From contig CBDBOO010000093.1 of assembly GCA_965208385.1 (NCBI GenBank), forward strand, positions 186,001-250,000: 64,000 bases of DNA, given 5' to 3'. Below, piece after piece: positions 46,141 through 54,951 of the stretch (its first letter is position 1; each line of letters opens with the position of its first letter). Source of the DNA: Endozoicomonas sp965208385. Its GTDB lineage: Bacteria; Pseudomonadota; Gammaproteobacteria; Pseudomonadales; Endozoicomonadaceae. Both the position numbers and the translations under genes were made by a program. Below the pieces are notes generated by a model that did not search any database, was not told the DNA's origin, and saw nothing but the letters and a program-made list of their open reading frames with translations.

Positions 46141-46890
46141 ATGAAAATTCTAGTAGCCGTCAAAAGAGTCATTGACTACAACGTCAAGGTTCGAGTGAAG
46201 GCAGACAACACCGACGTCGACCTGACAAATGTCAAAATGGCGATTAATCCGTTCTGTGAAATTGCTGTTGAAGAAGCAGTAAGGTTGAAAGAGAAAGGGA
46301 TAGCCAGTGAGATTGTTGCTGTATCCCTCGGTGCCAAAGAATGTCAGGAGCAAATCAGAACAGCTCTGGCGCTGGGTGCTGACCGTGGCATACAGGTTCA
46401 GGCTGATGAAGCTCTGAGCTCACTGACCGTTGCCAAATTACTCAAGGCGATAGTTGACGAAGAAAAACCGGATCTGGTTATTTTAGGCAAGCAGTCCATC
46501 GACAGCGATAACAGTCAGACTGGCCAAATGCTGGCGGCACTGGCTGGATTGCCTCAGGCTACATTTGCTTCTGAAGTCAATATTGAAAACGACAAAGTAA
46601 ATGTAACCCGTGAGATCGATGGCGGCTTGCAGACACTGGGGCTTTCATTACCCGCTGTTATAACTGTGGATCTTCGACTGAATGAACCCCGTTATGCCTC
46701 ATTACCTAATATTATGAAGGCCAAGCGTAAACCTCTTGCGGTTAAAACACCGGAAGAACTGGGTGTCGAAGTGTCATCAACCCTCACCACAGTAAAAGTC
46801 GAGCCACCTGCAGAACGTCAGGCTGGTATTATAGTGGCCAGTGTCGATGAACTGGTTGAAAAACTGAAGAACGAGGCGAAGGTGATCTAA
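46141..46890 (+). CDS. etfB: Electron transfer flavoprotein beta subunit
   Basis: 249 residues, the standard length. Starts MKILVAVKRVIDYNVKVRVK; NPFCEIAVEEAVRLKEKG and the AMP-binding block DLVILGKQSIDSDNSQTGQMLAALAG are intact, as is the family signature VTREIDGGLQTLGLSLPAVITVDLRLNEPRYASLPNIMKAKRKP. Stop and the etfA start overlap (TAATG), so the subunits are coupled. Confidence 0.97.
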   Translation: MKILVAVKRVIDYNVKVRVKADNTDVDLTNVKMAINPFCEIAVEEAVRLKEKGIASEIVAVSLGAKECQEQIRTALALGADRGIQVQADEALSSLTVAKLLKAIVDEEKPDLVILGKQSIDSDNSQTGQMLAALAGLPQATFASEVNIENDKVNVTREIDGGLQTLGLSLPAVITVDLRLNEPRYASLPNIMKAKRKPLAVKTPEELGVEVSSTLTTVKVEPPAERQAGIIVASVDELVEKLKNEAKVI

Positions 46891-47819
46891 TGACCATACT
46901 TGTCGTTGCTGATCATGATAATGCCAGCCTGGGAGCGGCCACCCTCAATACCGTCGCGGCTGCCAAAGCCATTGGTGGTGAGGTGCACGTTCTGGTGGCT
47001 GGTGCTGATTGCACAGCAGTTGCAGACAGTGCAGCAAAAGTTGAAGCCGTCAGCAAAGTATTCCTGGCAGACAATGCTGTCTATGAATACCAGCTGGCTG
47101 AAAATGTAAGTCTGCTGATTGCTGAGCTGGGCAAGAATTACAGCCATATTCTGACTGGTTCAAGCACCACTGGTAGAAACATTTTGCCTCGTGTTGCAGC
47201 ACTACTGGATGTCGATCAGATTTCTGATATCGTCAGGGTCGAAAGTGAAGACACCTTTGCCCGACCCATTTATGCTGGCAACGCCATTGCCACAGTGCAA
47301 TCCAGTGCTTCAATAAAAGTAATCACCGTGCGTAGCACAGGTTTTGATCCAGTATCTGCTGAAGGCGGCAATGCTGAAATTGAATCTTTGTCAGCTCAGC
47401 ATGATGCCGGAGTTTCCAGTTTTGTCGGGGAAGAGCTGGCACAGTCAGACCGTCCGGAACTGATAGCTGCAGACATCATCGTGTCCGGTGGTCGGGGCAT
47501 GGGTAACGGAGAGAACTTCGAAATTCTGTATACCCTGGCCGATAAGCTTGGAGCCGCTGTAGGTGCCTCACGTGCAGCAGTGGATGCTGGTTTTGTACCT
47601 AATGATATGCAGGTAGGACAAACAGGGAAAATTGTTGCTCCGAATCTGTACGTCGCTGTTGGTATATCTGGTGCTATTCAGCATCTTGCCGGGATGAAAG
47701 ACAGTAAAGTGATTGTTGCTATCAATAAAGACGAAGACGCGCCTATATTTCAGGTGGCTGATTATGGTCTGGTGGCTGATCTGTTTGAAGCTGTTCCGGA
47801 GCTTCAGGGTAAGCTTTGA
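46890..47819 (+). CDS. etfA: Electron transfer flavoprotein alpha subunit
   Basis: 309 residues. FAD site blocks: VSGGRGMGNGENFEILYTLADKLGAAVGASRAAVDAGFVPNDMQVGQTGKIVAPNLYVAVGISGAIQHLAGMKDSKVIVAINKDEDAPIF are all present. Forms the heterodimer with EtfB that carries electrons to ETF-QO. Ends in a strong terminator. Confidence 0.97.
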   Translation: MTILVVADHDNASLGAATLNTVAAAKAIGGEVHVLVAGADCTAVADSAAKVEAVSKVFLADNAVYEYQLAENVSLLIAELGKNYSHILTGSSTTGRNILPRVAALLDVDQISDIVRVESEDTFARPIYAGNAIATVQSSASIKVITVRSTGFDPVSAEGGNAEIESLSAQHDAGVSSFVGEELAQSDRPELIAADIIVSGGRGMGNGENFEILYTLADKLGAAVGASRAAVDAGFVPNDMQVGQTGKIVAPNLYVAVGISGAIQHLAGMKDSKVIVAINKDEDAPIFQVADYGLVADLFEAVPELQGKL

Positions 47820-47835
47820 TATCAGTCGATAAATT

Positions 47836-47872
47836 AAGGCAGTGTTTGGCTTGATCAAACACTGCCTTTTTT
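47836..47872 (+). terminator. Terminator after etfA
   Basis: Perfect 13-base stem (aaggcagtgtttg/caaacactgcctt, seven-base loop) followed by ttttta. Confidence 0.92.
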
Positions 47873-47981
47873 ATGTATGCCTGCAATTATTCGCCTTAAT
47901 GCTTTTATGCCATGGTAAGAGTGTGCATAATCAAAGCGCTATGAAAATAAAAATGAAGCATAACGTAATCTGGGGTGGATA

Positions 47982-48626
47982 GTGATACGTGTAATGATTG
48001 CCGATGATCACGATCTGGTTAGAATGGGCATTTCCAGAATGCTGGCCGATGTGGATGATTTTGAAATTGTTGCGGAAGCCGTCAGTGGTGAAGATGCCGT
48101 CAGTCAGTTTCGACAATTAACGCCAGATGTCGTACTTATGGATGTGAGGATGCCCGGTATTGGTGGTCTTGAAGCGACCCGTAAAATCTGTCAGATATCA
48201 CCCGAGGCCAAAGTTATTGCCGTTACAGTGTGTATTGATGACCCATTTCCTTCAAAGCTTATCGAAGCAGGTGCTGTAGGATATGTAACTAAAGGCTCAA
48301 CCATTGATGAAATGGTGACGGCTATTCATACTGTACTCTCTGGCAAGAAATTCATCTCAACAGAAATAGCACAGCAGATGGCTTTGAAATCCATCGACCC
48401 CAACAGTGTTTCGCCCTTCAGTGCATTGTCCCATCGGGAAATGCAGATTGCTTTAATGGTTGTGAATTGTGAGAAAGTCCAGTCCATATCAGACAAACTG
48501 TGCCTGAGTCCGAAAACAGTCAACAGTTATCGCTACAGAGTGTTTGACAAGCTTAAAATCAGTGGTGATGTCGAACTAACGCACCTGGCCATCAAGTACG
48601 GAATTATCGAATCCGAAAGAAGCTAA
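47982..48626 (+). CDS. uvrY: Two-component response regulator, GacA/UvrY type
   Basis: 214 residues, GTG start. Receiver domain with VMIADDHDLVRMGI, phospho-Asp in VVLMDVRMPG and Lys in YVTKGS, then a LuxR/FixJ-type HTH (FSALSHREMQIALMVVNCEKVQSISDKLCLSPKTVNSYRYRVFDKL). Such regulators, driven by BarA/GacS, turn on CsrB/RsmY-type small RNAs. Followed by uvrC, the same order as E. coli and Pseudomonas. The kinase partner is not in the window. Confidence 0.93.
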   Translation: MIRVMIADDHDLVRMGISRMLADVDDFEIVAEAVSGEDAVSQFRQLTPDVVLMDVRMPGIGGLEATRKICQISPEAKVIAVTVCIDDPFPSKLIEAGAVGYVTKGSTIDEMVTAIHTVLSGKKFISTEIAQQMALKSIDPNSVSPFSALSHREMQIALMVVNCEKVQSISDKLCLSPKTVNSYRYRVFDKLKISGDVELTHLAIKYGIIESERS

Positions 48627-48710
48627 TTCTGTAAACTCAATGTGTTGCAGTCGTCTTCAATGATCACTTCCCTATATAATAGGGTCAGTTTGATTTGTGA
48701 ATGGATAGAC

Positions 48711-50543
48711 ATGACCAACCCTGAAGAAGCTTTTGATGCCAAGGCTTTTCTTGCCAGAACGCCGACTAAACCTGGCGTTTACGATATGCGCAATCACGAT
48801 GGAAGCACGCTCTACATTGGTAAAGCAAAGAACCTGAAAAATCGTCTTTCCAGCTATTTCCGGGCCACCGGTCTTACCACTAAAACCATGGCACTGGTCA
48901 GTAAGATACACAGTATTAATCTCACCATTACCAATTCAGAAACAGAAGCTCTGCTGCTTGAACAAAATCTGATTAAAGATCGTAAGCCGCCTTACAATAT
49001 TCTATTGCGGGATGATAAATCCTACCCCTTTATTTACCTGTCTTCTGAGGATGACTTTCCGAGAATCGACTTGCACCGTGGACGAAAGAATAAAAAAGGG
49101 CAATATTTCGGCCCCTTTCCAAGTGGTCTTGCGGTTCGTGAGAGTCTTCATCTACTCCAGAAAATTTTTAAAGTACGTCAGTGTGAAGACAGTTACTTTC
49201 GTAATCGATCCCGACCCTGTTTGCAGCATCAGATAAACCGGTGCAAAGCACCCTGTGTGAATCTTGTAAGTTCTGATGAATATCAACAGGACGTGAATGA
49301 TACCCGGCATTTTCTACAGGGCAAAAACCAGGAGCTGATTCGTGAATTAATTCAACGGATGGAGGTTTCATCGTTATCGTTGAATTTTGAACAGGCTGCT
49401 GATATCCGGGATCAGATCAATCATCTGCGTGCCATTCAGGAACAGCAAACCGTCACCCGGGCTGCAGGTGATATGGATGTGATCGGTATCGCCGAGATAT
49501 CAGGAAGCATTTGCTTCGATGTTCTTTTTGTTCGGGCTGGTCGATTGCTGGGGCATAAAAGTTACTTCCCAAATTTTAAGCTGGAGGCAGTGCGAAGGGA
49601 TTATCTTGCTGATTTTATGGCGCAGTTCTATGTGCGTCTGGCTGGGAGTCGTGATTTTCCGGTTGAGATTATCACTTCAACAGAGCTTGAACAGGCGGAG
49701 GTTATTGAAAGTGCCATTGCTGAAATTTCCGATAAAAAAGTAAAGATTAAACACAAAGTGCGCAGCGAGCGATTGGACTGGCTCAAGCTGGCAGACAAAA
49801 ATGCGGACCAATCCCTGCAAACACACCTGGCCGGTAAAACTCAAATGCTGGAGCGCGCCAGGCAGCTATCGGAATTACTTTCCTTCAGCCAGCCCGTTGC
49901 ACGCATGGAGTGTTTTGATATTAGTCATACCATGGGTGAGGCTACCGTGGCCTCCTGTGTTGTTTTTGGGAAGGAGGGGGCGCTGAAAAGCGAATACCGG
50001 CGCTTTAATATCACCGGAATTGAACCTGGAGATGATTATGGAGCCATGAAGTCCGCTCTGACAAGGCGTTATCAAAAGCTACCTGAAGATAGCAGCACAA
50101 CGCCTGATCTCATTGTTATTGATGGTGGGAAAGGGCAATTAGGTGTTGCAGAAGAGGTTATGAGAGAGCTCAAACTGACCCATATACCATTATTGGGGGT
50201 AGCGAAGGGAGTAACCAGGAAGCCTGGGCTTGAAACCCTGCTGTTTAAAGGCGGAGAGCTGGAAACAGCAGGGCGGGAGGCCGCATTGCTGCTTATACAG
50301 CAGATTCGTGATGAAGCACATCGCTTTGCCATTACCGGTCACAGGAATCGTCGTCAGAAAGCCAGAAACAAATCAACCTTTGAGGATATACCTGGCGTGG
50401 GGAGTAAGCGGCGTTCCTCCTTATTGCAATTCTTTGGTGGCAGGCAAGGCGTGATGGGAGCCAGCGTCGATGAACTGAGCAAAGCCGACGGAATTAGCCG
50501 GCGTCTCGCTCAACAGATACACGATTATTTACACTCTGATTAA
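48711..50543 (+). CDS. uvrC: UvrABC excinuclease subunit C
   Basis: 610 residues from ATG 48711 (MTNPEEAFDAKAFLARTPTKPGVY); a longer frame from 48642 has no ribosome site and is not the family start. GIY-YIG nuclease domain (PGVYDMRNHDGSTLYIGKAKNLKNRLSSYF), Cys-rich region (RCEDSYF...CLQHQINRCKAPC), UVR motif, RNase H-like nuclease with LIVIDGGKGQLGVA, and C-terminal helix-hairpin-helix (DIPGVGSKRRSSLLQFFGG). Makes both incisions in nucleotide-excision repair. Confidence 0.96.
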   Translation: MTNPEEAFDAKAFLARTPTKPGVYDMRNHDGSTLYIGKAKNLKNRLSSYFRATGLTTKTMALVSKIHSINLTITNSETEALLLEQNLIKDRKPPYNILLRDDKSYPFIYLSSEDDFPRIDLHRGRKNKKGQYFGPFPSGLAVRESLHLLQKIFKVRQCEDSYFRNRSRPCLQHQINRCKAPCVNLVSSDEYQQDVNDTRHFLQGKNQELIRELIQRMEVSSLSLNFEQAADIRDQINHLRAIQEQQTVTRAAGDMDVIGIAEISGSICFDVLFVRAGRLLGHKSYFPNFKLEAVRRDYLADFMAQFYVRLAGSRDFPVEIITSTELEQAEVIESAIAEISDKKVKIKHKVRSERLDWLKLADKNADQSLQTHLAGKTQMLERARQLSELLSFSQPVARMECFDISHTMGEATVASCVVFGKEGALKSEYRRFNITGIEPGDDYGAMKSALTRRYQKLPEDSSTTPDLIVIDGGKGQLGVAEEVMRELKLTHIPLLGVAKGVTRKPGLETLLFKGGELETAGREAALLLIQQIRDEAHRFAITGHRNRRQKARNKSTFEDIPGVGSKRRSSLLQFFGGRQGVMGASVDELSKADGISRRLAQQIHDYLHSD

Positions 50544-50622
50544 GTATCCTGATTGTGCAAATAGCTGCGACTGTGTAACTTATGCGGCAATTGAACACTG
50601 AATTTTAACTTTCTGGCTGGCT

Positions 50623-51189
50623 ATGAACGTCCCAAATCTTTTGACTCTGATACGCATAATACTGGTTCCTATTCTGGTATTGGTATTTTACCTGCCATTT
50701 CAATGGAGCTATCTTGTCTGTGCAGGAATATTTGCCGTAGCAGCCGCTACGGACTGGTTCGATGGTTACCTGGCCAGAAGGCTGAATCAAACCACTCCTT
50801 TCGGTGCGTTCTTTGATCCGGTTGCTGATAAAATCATGGTGGCTACCGCTCTATGTTTGCTGGTCGATGAATTCCGGACATTCTGGGTCACCGTGCCTGC
50901 AATGATAATTATTGGTCGGGAAATTGTTATTTCTGCATTACGTGAGTGGATGGCTGAACTTGGTAAGCGCACCAGTGTTGCTGTCAGCATGGTAGGAAAG
51001 GCCAAAACTGCAGCCCAAATGGGGGCCATTACGCTAATGCTATTAACCCCGGCACCAGAAATCACCTGGATTGGGTATGTTGGTGCAGGCATGCTCTATG
51101 TATCTGCAGTACTGACACTTTGGTCTATGTATGCATATTTAAAAGCTGCCTGGCCGGATCTCACGCCATTCAAGGCACATGATCATTAA
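50623..51189 (+). CDS. pgsA: CDP-diacylglycerol-glycerol-3-phosphate 3-phosphatidyltransferase
   Basis: 188 residues with six membrane helices. The CDP-alcohol phosphotransferase motif DG-x2-AR-x8-G-x3-D-x3-D is present as DGYLARRLNQTTPFGAFFDPVAD. First committed step of phosphatidylglycerol synthesis. Third gene of the conserved uvrY-uvrC-pgsA run. Confidence 0.96.
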   Translation: MNVPNLLTLIRIILVPILVLVFYLPFQWSYLVCAGIFAVAAATDWFDGYLARRLNQTTPFGAFFDPVADKIMVATALCLLVDEFRTFWVTVPAMIIIGREIVISALREWMAELGKRTSVAVSMVGKAKTAAQMGAITLMLLTPAPEITWIGYVGAGMLYVSAVLTLWSMYAYLKAAWPDLTPFKAHDH

Positions 51190-51334
51190 TCATTTCACGC
51201 AGCCTATTGACTTATAGACAGAAATTCCTAAAATACGTCTCGTGTTCAAGCAGCAGCATATAGGAATAACAAAAAGCAGATGTCGTGCAATATTCCTTGC
51301 TGAAGTATGAATTAACAGATAAGTTATCTGGCGT

Positions 51335-51410
<76 letters not shown>

Positions 51411-51418
51411 AGTTTCGG

Positions 51419-51443
51419 AAAAACCCCGACAGTCGGGGTTTTT
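51419..51443. terminator. Terminator after tRNA-Gly
   Basis: Perfect 12-base stem aaaaaccccgac/gtcggggttttt with a single-base loop, T-run included. Confidence 0.9.
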
Positions 51444-51490
51444 CGTTTCATATAATGTTGCAGATAGTTTTTTTTGTTTAAAGAATTATA

Positions 51491-51564
51491 GGCGAGTTAG
51501 CAAAGCGGTTATGCACTGGATTGCAAATCCACGTAGACCGGTTCGACTCCGGTACTCGCCTCCA
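51491..51564 (+). tRNA. tRNA-Cys (GCA)
   Basis: 74 bases, acceptor ggcgagt/actcgcc, anticodon loop ttgcaaa (GCA), T loop gttcgac, encoded CCA. Confidence 0.96.
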
Positions 51565-51575
51565 ATTTTTAAAAG

Positions 51576-51597
51576 CAGGTTTTAAACCTGTTTTTTT
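51576..51597 (+). terminator. Terminator after tRNA-Cys
   Basis: Stem caggttt/aaacctg followed by seven T. It implies tRNA-Leu downstream has its own promoter in the short gap. Confidence 0.85.
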
Positions 51598-51626
51598 ATG
51601 GGATCTGATAGTAAGATTCCAGTGTC

Positions 51627-51713
51627 GCCCGGATGGTGAAATTGGTAGACACAAGGGACTTAAAATCCCTCGACTTAACGGTCGTGCCGGTTCGATTCCG
51701 GCTCCGGGCACCA
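51627..51713 (+). tRNA. tRNA-Leu (TAA), likely attachment site of the conjugative element
   Basis: 87 bases with the long variable arm of class II tRNAs; acceptor gcccgga/tccgggc, anticodon TAA (acttaaaat loop), T arm ccggttcgattccgg, encoded CCA. A tyrosine integrase gene starts about 235 bases downstream in the same direction, the usual layout when an element is integrated at a tRNA 3' end. The second copy of the attachment core would lie beyond the window. Confidence 0.95.
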
Positions 51714-51722
51714 ATTCCTTAT

Positions 51723-51756
51723 GATGAGAAAATTTCTTTCCTCCCTTCTTCTCATC
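51723..51756 (+). terminator. Hairpin after tRNA-Leu
   Basis: Arms gatgagaa (51723-51730) and ttctcatc (51749-51756) followed by tttctt. It lies just inside the probable attachment junction and may end the tRNA-Leu transcript. Up to 51860 nothing else is seen. Confidence 0.5.
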
Positions 51757-51861
51757 TTTCTTCACTGTAAGACCTTTGATATCAGGACCTGCGGGCAGTT
51801 TTGCAGGCTTCTACTATTCTTTATTGTACTTTTATTCACTTTAAAATCTGGTAGAAAAACG

Positions 51862-51911
51862 GTTTGTGGTCAGAAAAAAACCACAAATTAACCACACGGC
51901 TGACCACAAAC
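51862..51911. promoter_or_regulatory. 12-bp perfect inverted repeat with added half-sites ahead of the integrase
   Basis: Arms gtttgtggtcag (51862-51873) and ctgaccacaaac (51900-51911) are exact. Two more accaca-type half-sites (near 51879 and 51891) lie between them. Repeated short sites between a tRNA and an integrase are typical for integrase arm or excisionase binding, or operator control of int; which one cannot be told. Confidence 0.6.
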
Positions 51912-51948
51912 TTTGATTGAATGGTTAGCCTCTGAGGTGTTGGTATCA

Positions 51949-52992
51949 ATGGCTACTTTTGAAAAACGCAAGCATGGCTGGTTTGTCCGGATCAATAAGT
52001 ATGGTATTCGGGAAGGTCGCACTTTCGACACCAAAAAACAGGCAGAAGCATGGGGCGAAAAAAGGGAAGCCGAGGTTGTTCTTCTTGGTAATGATTCAGA
52101 AACCGTTGACGAGGCCATTCGGCGCAAAGTAACCCTAAGGGAATGTTTCGAACGATACATTTTAGAAGTCAGTTCGAAAAAATCGGGTGAGGACACAGAG
52201 CTAAGGGAGCAGAAACGGTATAACCAGCTGGCGTCAAATCCTGCACACAACCCTATGCCATCCCTGATGGATAAACCTGTTTCCGCTATAAAAGCACATC
52301 ATATCGCTGAATGGAAAACGACCCGGCTCAACCACGTTAGAAAAAGTTCTGTTCTGCGCGATAAGAACTTTTTAAGTCATGTTTTCAGTATGGCTAAAGA
52401 GTGGGGGTATATCAGCGAAACGCCATTTGGAGGAAAGGTTAAGTTTGAGGGAGATAAGGAATCTGAGCGTGAACGCAGAGTATCAGAACAAGAGATTAAG
52501 GAAATACTCTACGTGCTGGACGATTGGGATAGACAGAGAAAACCACATACAACGAAAGAGAAGGTCGCTTTACTCTGGTGCTTGTGCCTTGAAACGGGGA
52601 TGAGAATGCAGGAAGCAAAATATCTGGAACCGGATGAAGTGGATCTTCAGTCAGGCGTTATTGATCTGCCTGGACATAAGGTAAAGGAAAAGCGGAAAAA
52701 ATCAGTGGGGTTGACCCTGGAGGCTATAAGACTGATTCAACTAGGAAGGGTTGAAGGGACGTATTGGTTTGGAACGGACGGAGTGAATGTCAGTGGAATC
52801 TTTTCTCAATCGAGTAAGCGAACGACGGCAAATGGGCTTCAGTTTCGAGATTCCAGGCATGAAGGACTTACCCGACTGTCAGAAAAACTTGAACCCTTTG
52901 AGCTGGCGCGTCAGGCAGGTCATAGAGATATGAACCGCACACTCAAATATTACCGGAAAACTGCTCGAGAATTTGGCCAGAAGCTAAGGTGA
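51949..52992 (+). CDS. Tyrosine recombinase (integrase) of the conjugative element
   Basis: 347 residues from ATG 51949, with tgaggtg upstream; an in-frame ATG at 51921-51923 is less likely. Short Arm-type N-terminus (TFEKRKHGWFVRINKYGIREGRTFDTKKQAEAWGE), then core binding and catalytic domains. Catalytic residues: Arg in CLETGMRMQEAKYL, Lys in GHKVKEKRKKSVGL, RHEGLTRL (HxxR-type box), His in AGHRDMNRTL, nucleophile Tyr in KYYRKTA. Resembles phage-type integrases that use tRNA genes. Confidence 0.92.
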   Translation: MATFEKRKHGWFVRINKYGIREGRTFDTKKQAEAWGEKREAEVVLLGNDSETVDEAIRRKVTLRECFERYILEVSSKKSGEDTELREQKRYNQLASNPAHNPMPSLMDKPVSAIKAHHIAEWKTTRLNHVRKSSVLRDKNFLSHVFSMAKEWGYISETPFGGKVKFEGDKESERERRVSEQEIKEILYVLDDWDRQRKPHTTKEKVALLWCLCLETGMRMQEAKYLEPDEVDLQSGVIDLPGHKVKEKRKKSVGLTLEAIRLIQLGRVEGTYWFGTDGVNVSGIFSQSSKRTTANGLQFRDSRHEGLTRLSEKLEPFELARQAGHRDMNRTLKYYRKTAREFGQKLR

Positions 52993-52996
52993 GGCA

Positions 52997-53162
52997 TTAT
53001 ACCATTTCCGAATTCTAATTATGCTATTGCGCTGCCTTTTCAGGCTCAGATCCTGCGTTGGAGTTCCTCGCCATAGCTAAGGCTATGACTCGTCACTCCG
53101 CCTTGTCTCTGAGCCTGAAAAGCCATGCTCATAACGCATATTAGAAACCGGCAATGGTATTA
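52997..53162. repeat. 166-bp near-palindrome between integrase and alpA-like gene
   Basis: The left half read forward and the right half read reversed align over almost their full length: ataccatt at both tips, shared blocks ttctaat, and cttttcaggctcaga in the middle, and a central hairpin catagc-taag-gctatg at 53072-53087. It could fold into one long hairpin at the point where the two genes converge. It is too long and too imperfect for a plain terminator and resembles a palindromic mobile repeat. Confidence 0.85.
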
Positions 53163-53423
53163 CTCCACTCTTTTTCTACCCGAACGAGCTGGCTGGGCGA
53201 GGGTATATTCTGTGTTAGTGACATATGCCTGATTTGCCCAGCTAATTACTTCATCGCTGAACCATCTTGGTTTACTCTTCTGTATTTTTCCGCCTGCAAT
53301 TATGTTTGTAAATCTTGGTTCGGGAAACAGCTTCTGTTTAACAATGATATTCCTTGTATAATTTTCAGACATATCAAGAAAAGCAGCAATGCGCTTTATT
53401 GACCAAAGTTCAAAGTCATTCAC
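53160..53423 (-). CDS. AlpA/MerR-like small DNA-binding protein, possible excisionase
   Basis: 87 residues, GTG start at 53423, overlapping the end of the traF-like gene by eight bases, so it is the last gene of the transfer operon. The N-terminal 45 residues look like a winged-helix of the AlpA/excisionase kind (LWSIKRIAAFLDMSENYTRNIIVKQKLFPEP), followed by RWFSDEVISWAN, the usual ending of AlpA proteins. C-terminus basic (GRKRVE). Excisionases of mobile elements have this form; the role here is inferred from position next to int. Confidence 0.72.
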   Translation of the reverse strand: MNDFELWSIKRIAAFLDMSENYTRNIIVKQKLFPEPRFTNIIAGGKIQKSKPRWFSDEVISWANQAYVTNTEYTLAQPARSGRKRVE

Positions 53424-54294
53424 TGATATTTCCTCCGGAGATAGTTGAGCTTGGCAAGTTATGATGTTGTTTTTTTAAAAACTCTTCTTTAATGTGCTCA
53501 GAAATATTCTGAATTTCATTTGTGATTCGTGATTTCTGGTATTTGCTCTCATTAATCCAGCCTTGCTCATAAGCAACGTAAGTAATGCGCTCGGTTAGTG
53601 CCGCAAATGAGACTGTTCCCTGTCGAATGGTTACAATATTCTTTGGTGGCTGCATAAGAAACAAGGCTGGGTAAGTGAGTATATTCAGTTCAGGTGGTGG
53701 GGTGTGCACGGTTCGACTATTCGGCAACTCAGGTATTATCTGGCCATCGGTTGAGATGGGGAAAAGCTCAAAACCGTACTCCATACTTAGGAACTGTAGT
53801 GTTCTGGCTTGAATGCGGCAGAGCTGACAGTTTCCCTGATAATAGAATACTAAGCCTGCTATTTTTGCCACATTTCTCAATATCGATTCTTTGGCTTGAT
53901 GTGCTATATCATCATTAATTTTCGCGGCAGCGGGTGATATCGGACGACGGACGTTTTCATCCAGCATAGGGTCGCTTTCGATCAATTGTTTCCCCACTCT
54001 GGCAAACTGTTCGCTCTTTTCTTTAATTATTCGATCTAAATAAAGGTAGGAACTGACGTTTTCTTTGCTGGGCTCATCGATGGCTCTGTCCAGATATTGC
54101 CCTATGTTTTTTCTGATCCAGGCAGAGGAGATTGGTTGCAGTGCAGAGGTGGTGGTTACAGGATCATCCTGCTCTTTTGCGGACTCTGGAATGGGTTCAT
54201 ACCAGAACCAGCCCTCAGAGTGCCGGTCAAACCATTGCTGTTCTGCTGAGACACCGGCTGAAAGTAGTCCTATTAAAAGAAGTAAGAAAATCAT
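53416..54294 (-). CDS. traF: TraF-like conjugative pilus assembly protein (thioredoxin fold)
   Basis: 292 residues from ATG 54294, which overlaps the stop of the upstream gene (TGATG). The open frame runs further upstream but that part is only the other frame of the neighbour. Signal peptide MIFLLLLIGLLSAGVSA; GWFWYEPIPE is the N-terminal mark of TraF; the C-terminal thioredoxin-like domain has GNCQLCRIQAR, so unlike F plasmid TraF it keeps a CxxC pair. Likely periplasmic, for disulfide formation or pilus assembly. Confidence 0.85.
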   Translation of the reverse strand: MIFLLLLIGLLSAGVSAEQQWFDRHSEGWFWYEPIPESAKEQDDPVTTTSALQPISSAWIRKNIGQYLDRAIDEPSKENVSSYLYLDRIIKEKSEQFARVGKQLIESDPMLDENVRRPISPAAAKINDDIAHQAKESILRNVAKIAGLVFYYQGNCQLCRIQARTLQFLSMEYGFELFPISTDGQIIPELPNSRTVHTPPPELNILTYPALFLMQPPKNIVTIRQGTVSFAALTERITYVAYEQGWINESKYQKSRITNEIQNISEHIKEEFLKKQHHNLPSSTISGGNISE

Positions 54295-54914
54295 CAGACT
54301 TTCTTCTGCCAGTTGGCTGTCCACCATCCCAGACTTAATGCTGTTAACCAGGCCATGGCCGGAATCAATAGAACCGGTATTGGAATGGGGATAATGACCA
54401 GATAGAGGAACAATCCGGGTATCCATCGGGCAGCCCGACGGCTCCAGATATTCTGCCATGGGCTGGTGTAATGGAAATCGTGGTAACGGACTTTTCGGAT
54501 TAACAGGCCATCCACAATGGCAGCCACTAACATTATTCCCCAAAAAGGGAAGCAGGCCATTAATACGGCCATTCGGTAAAACGACTGTTTCACCAGGTTC
54601 AGTAAATTCCTGACCACACCGTGAAAGAATTCGATGACTTTTGCTAACCCTTCTCCCATCTGCCTGTCCGGTGTTGTGCGTTCCAGCAGGAAATGCTGTA
54701 TGCCGGTATTGATCAAGGTTGCAGTATAAAAATGGCTGCCCGTTTGTATAATCCACCGGGCGTTTTCATAACCCAATGTGCGGGTATATTGCTGATACTC
54801 CATTTGAAGATATTGGTTCATGCTTTGCCCGGATAACGCCAGCCAAAGTATTATCAGGACAAGCCCATAGAGCCAGACAGTAATAGGGCGGGTTGGTTTT
54901 GGTGAAGTTTTCAT
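54294..54914 (-). CDS. DUF4400 conjugative-element membrane protein (TraJ/PFL_4697 type)
   Basis: 206 residues with four membrane helices (LYGLVLIILWLALSG; MAVLMACFPFWGIMLVAAIVDG; GLFLYLVIIPIPIPVLLIPAM and neighbours). The blocks GLLIRKVRYHDFHYTSP and FWGIMLVAAIVDGLL are those of the DUF4400 family that follows traD in SXT-like and PFGI-1-like elements. Function unknown. Coupled to the traF-like gene by a one-base overlap. Confidence 0.82.
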   Translation of the reverse strand: MKTSPKPTRPITVWLYGLVLIILWLALSGQSMNQYLQMEYQQYTRTLGYENARWIIQTGSHFYTATLINTGIQHFLLERTTPDRQMGEGLAKVIEFFHGVVRNLLNLVKQSFYRMAVLMACFPFWGIMLVAAIVDGLLIRKVRYHDFHYTSPWQNIWSRRAARWIPGLFLYLVIIPIPIPVLLIPAMAWLTALSLGWWTANWQKKV

Positions 54915-54951
54915 GAAGAGATTTTGATTAAGCCGCCGTAGTGGTGGAAGT

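Noticed and set aside
54295..54756. N-terminal extension of the traF-like frame
   Set aside because: It only reads the DUF4400 gene in another frame; the ATG at 54294 with a signal peptide is the natural start.
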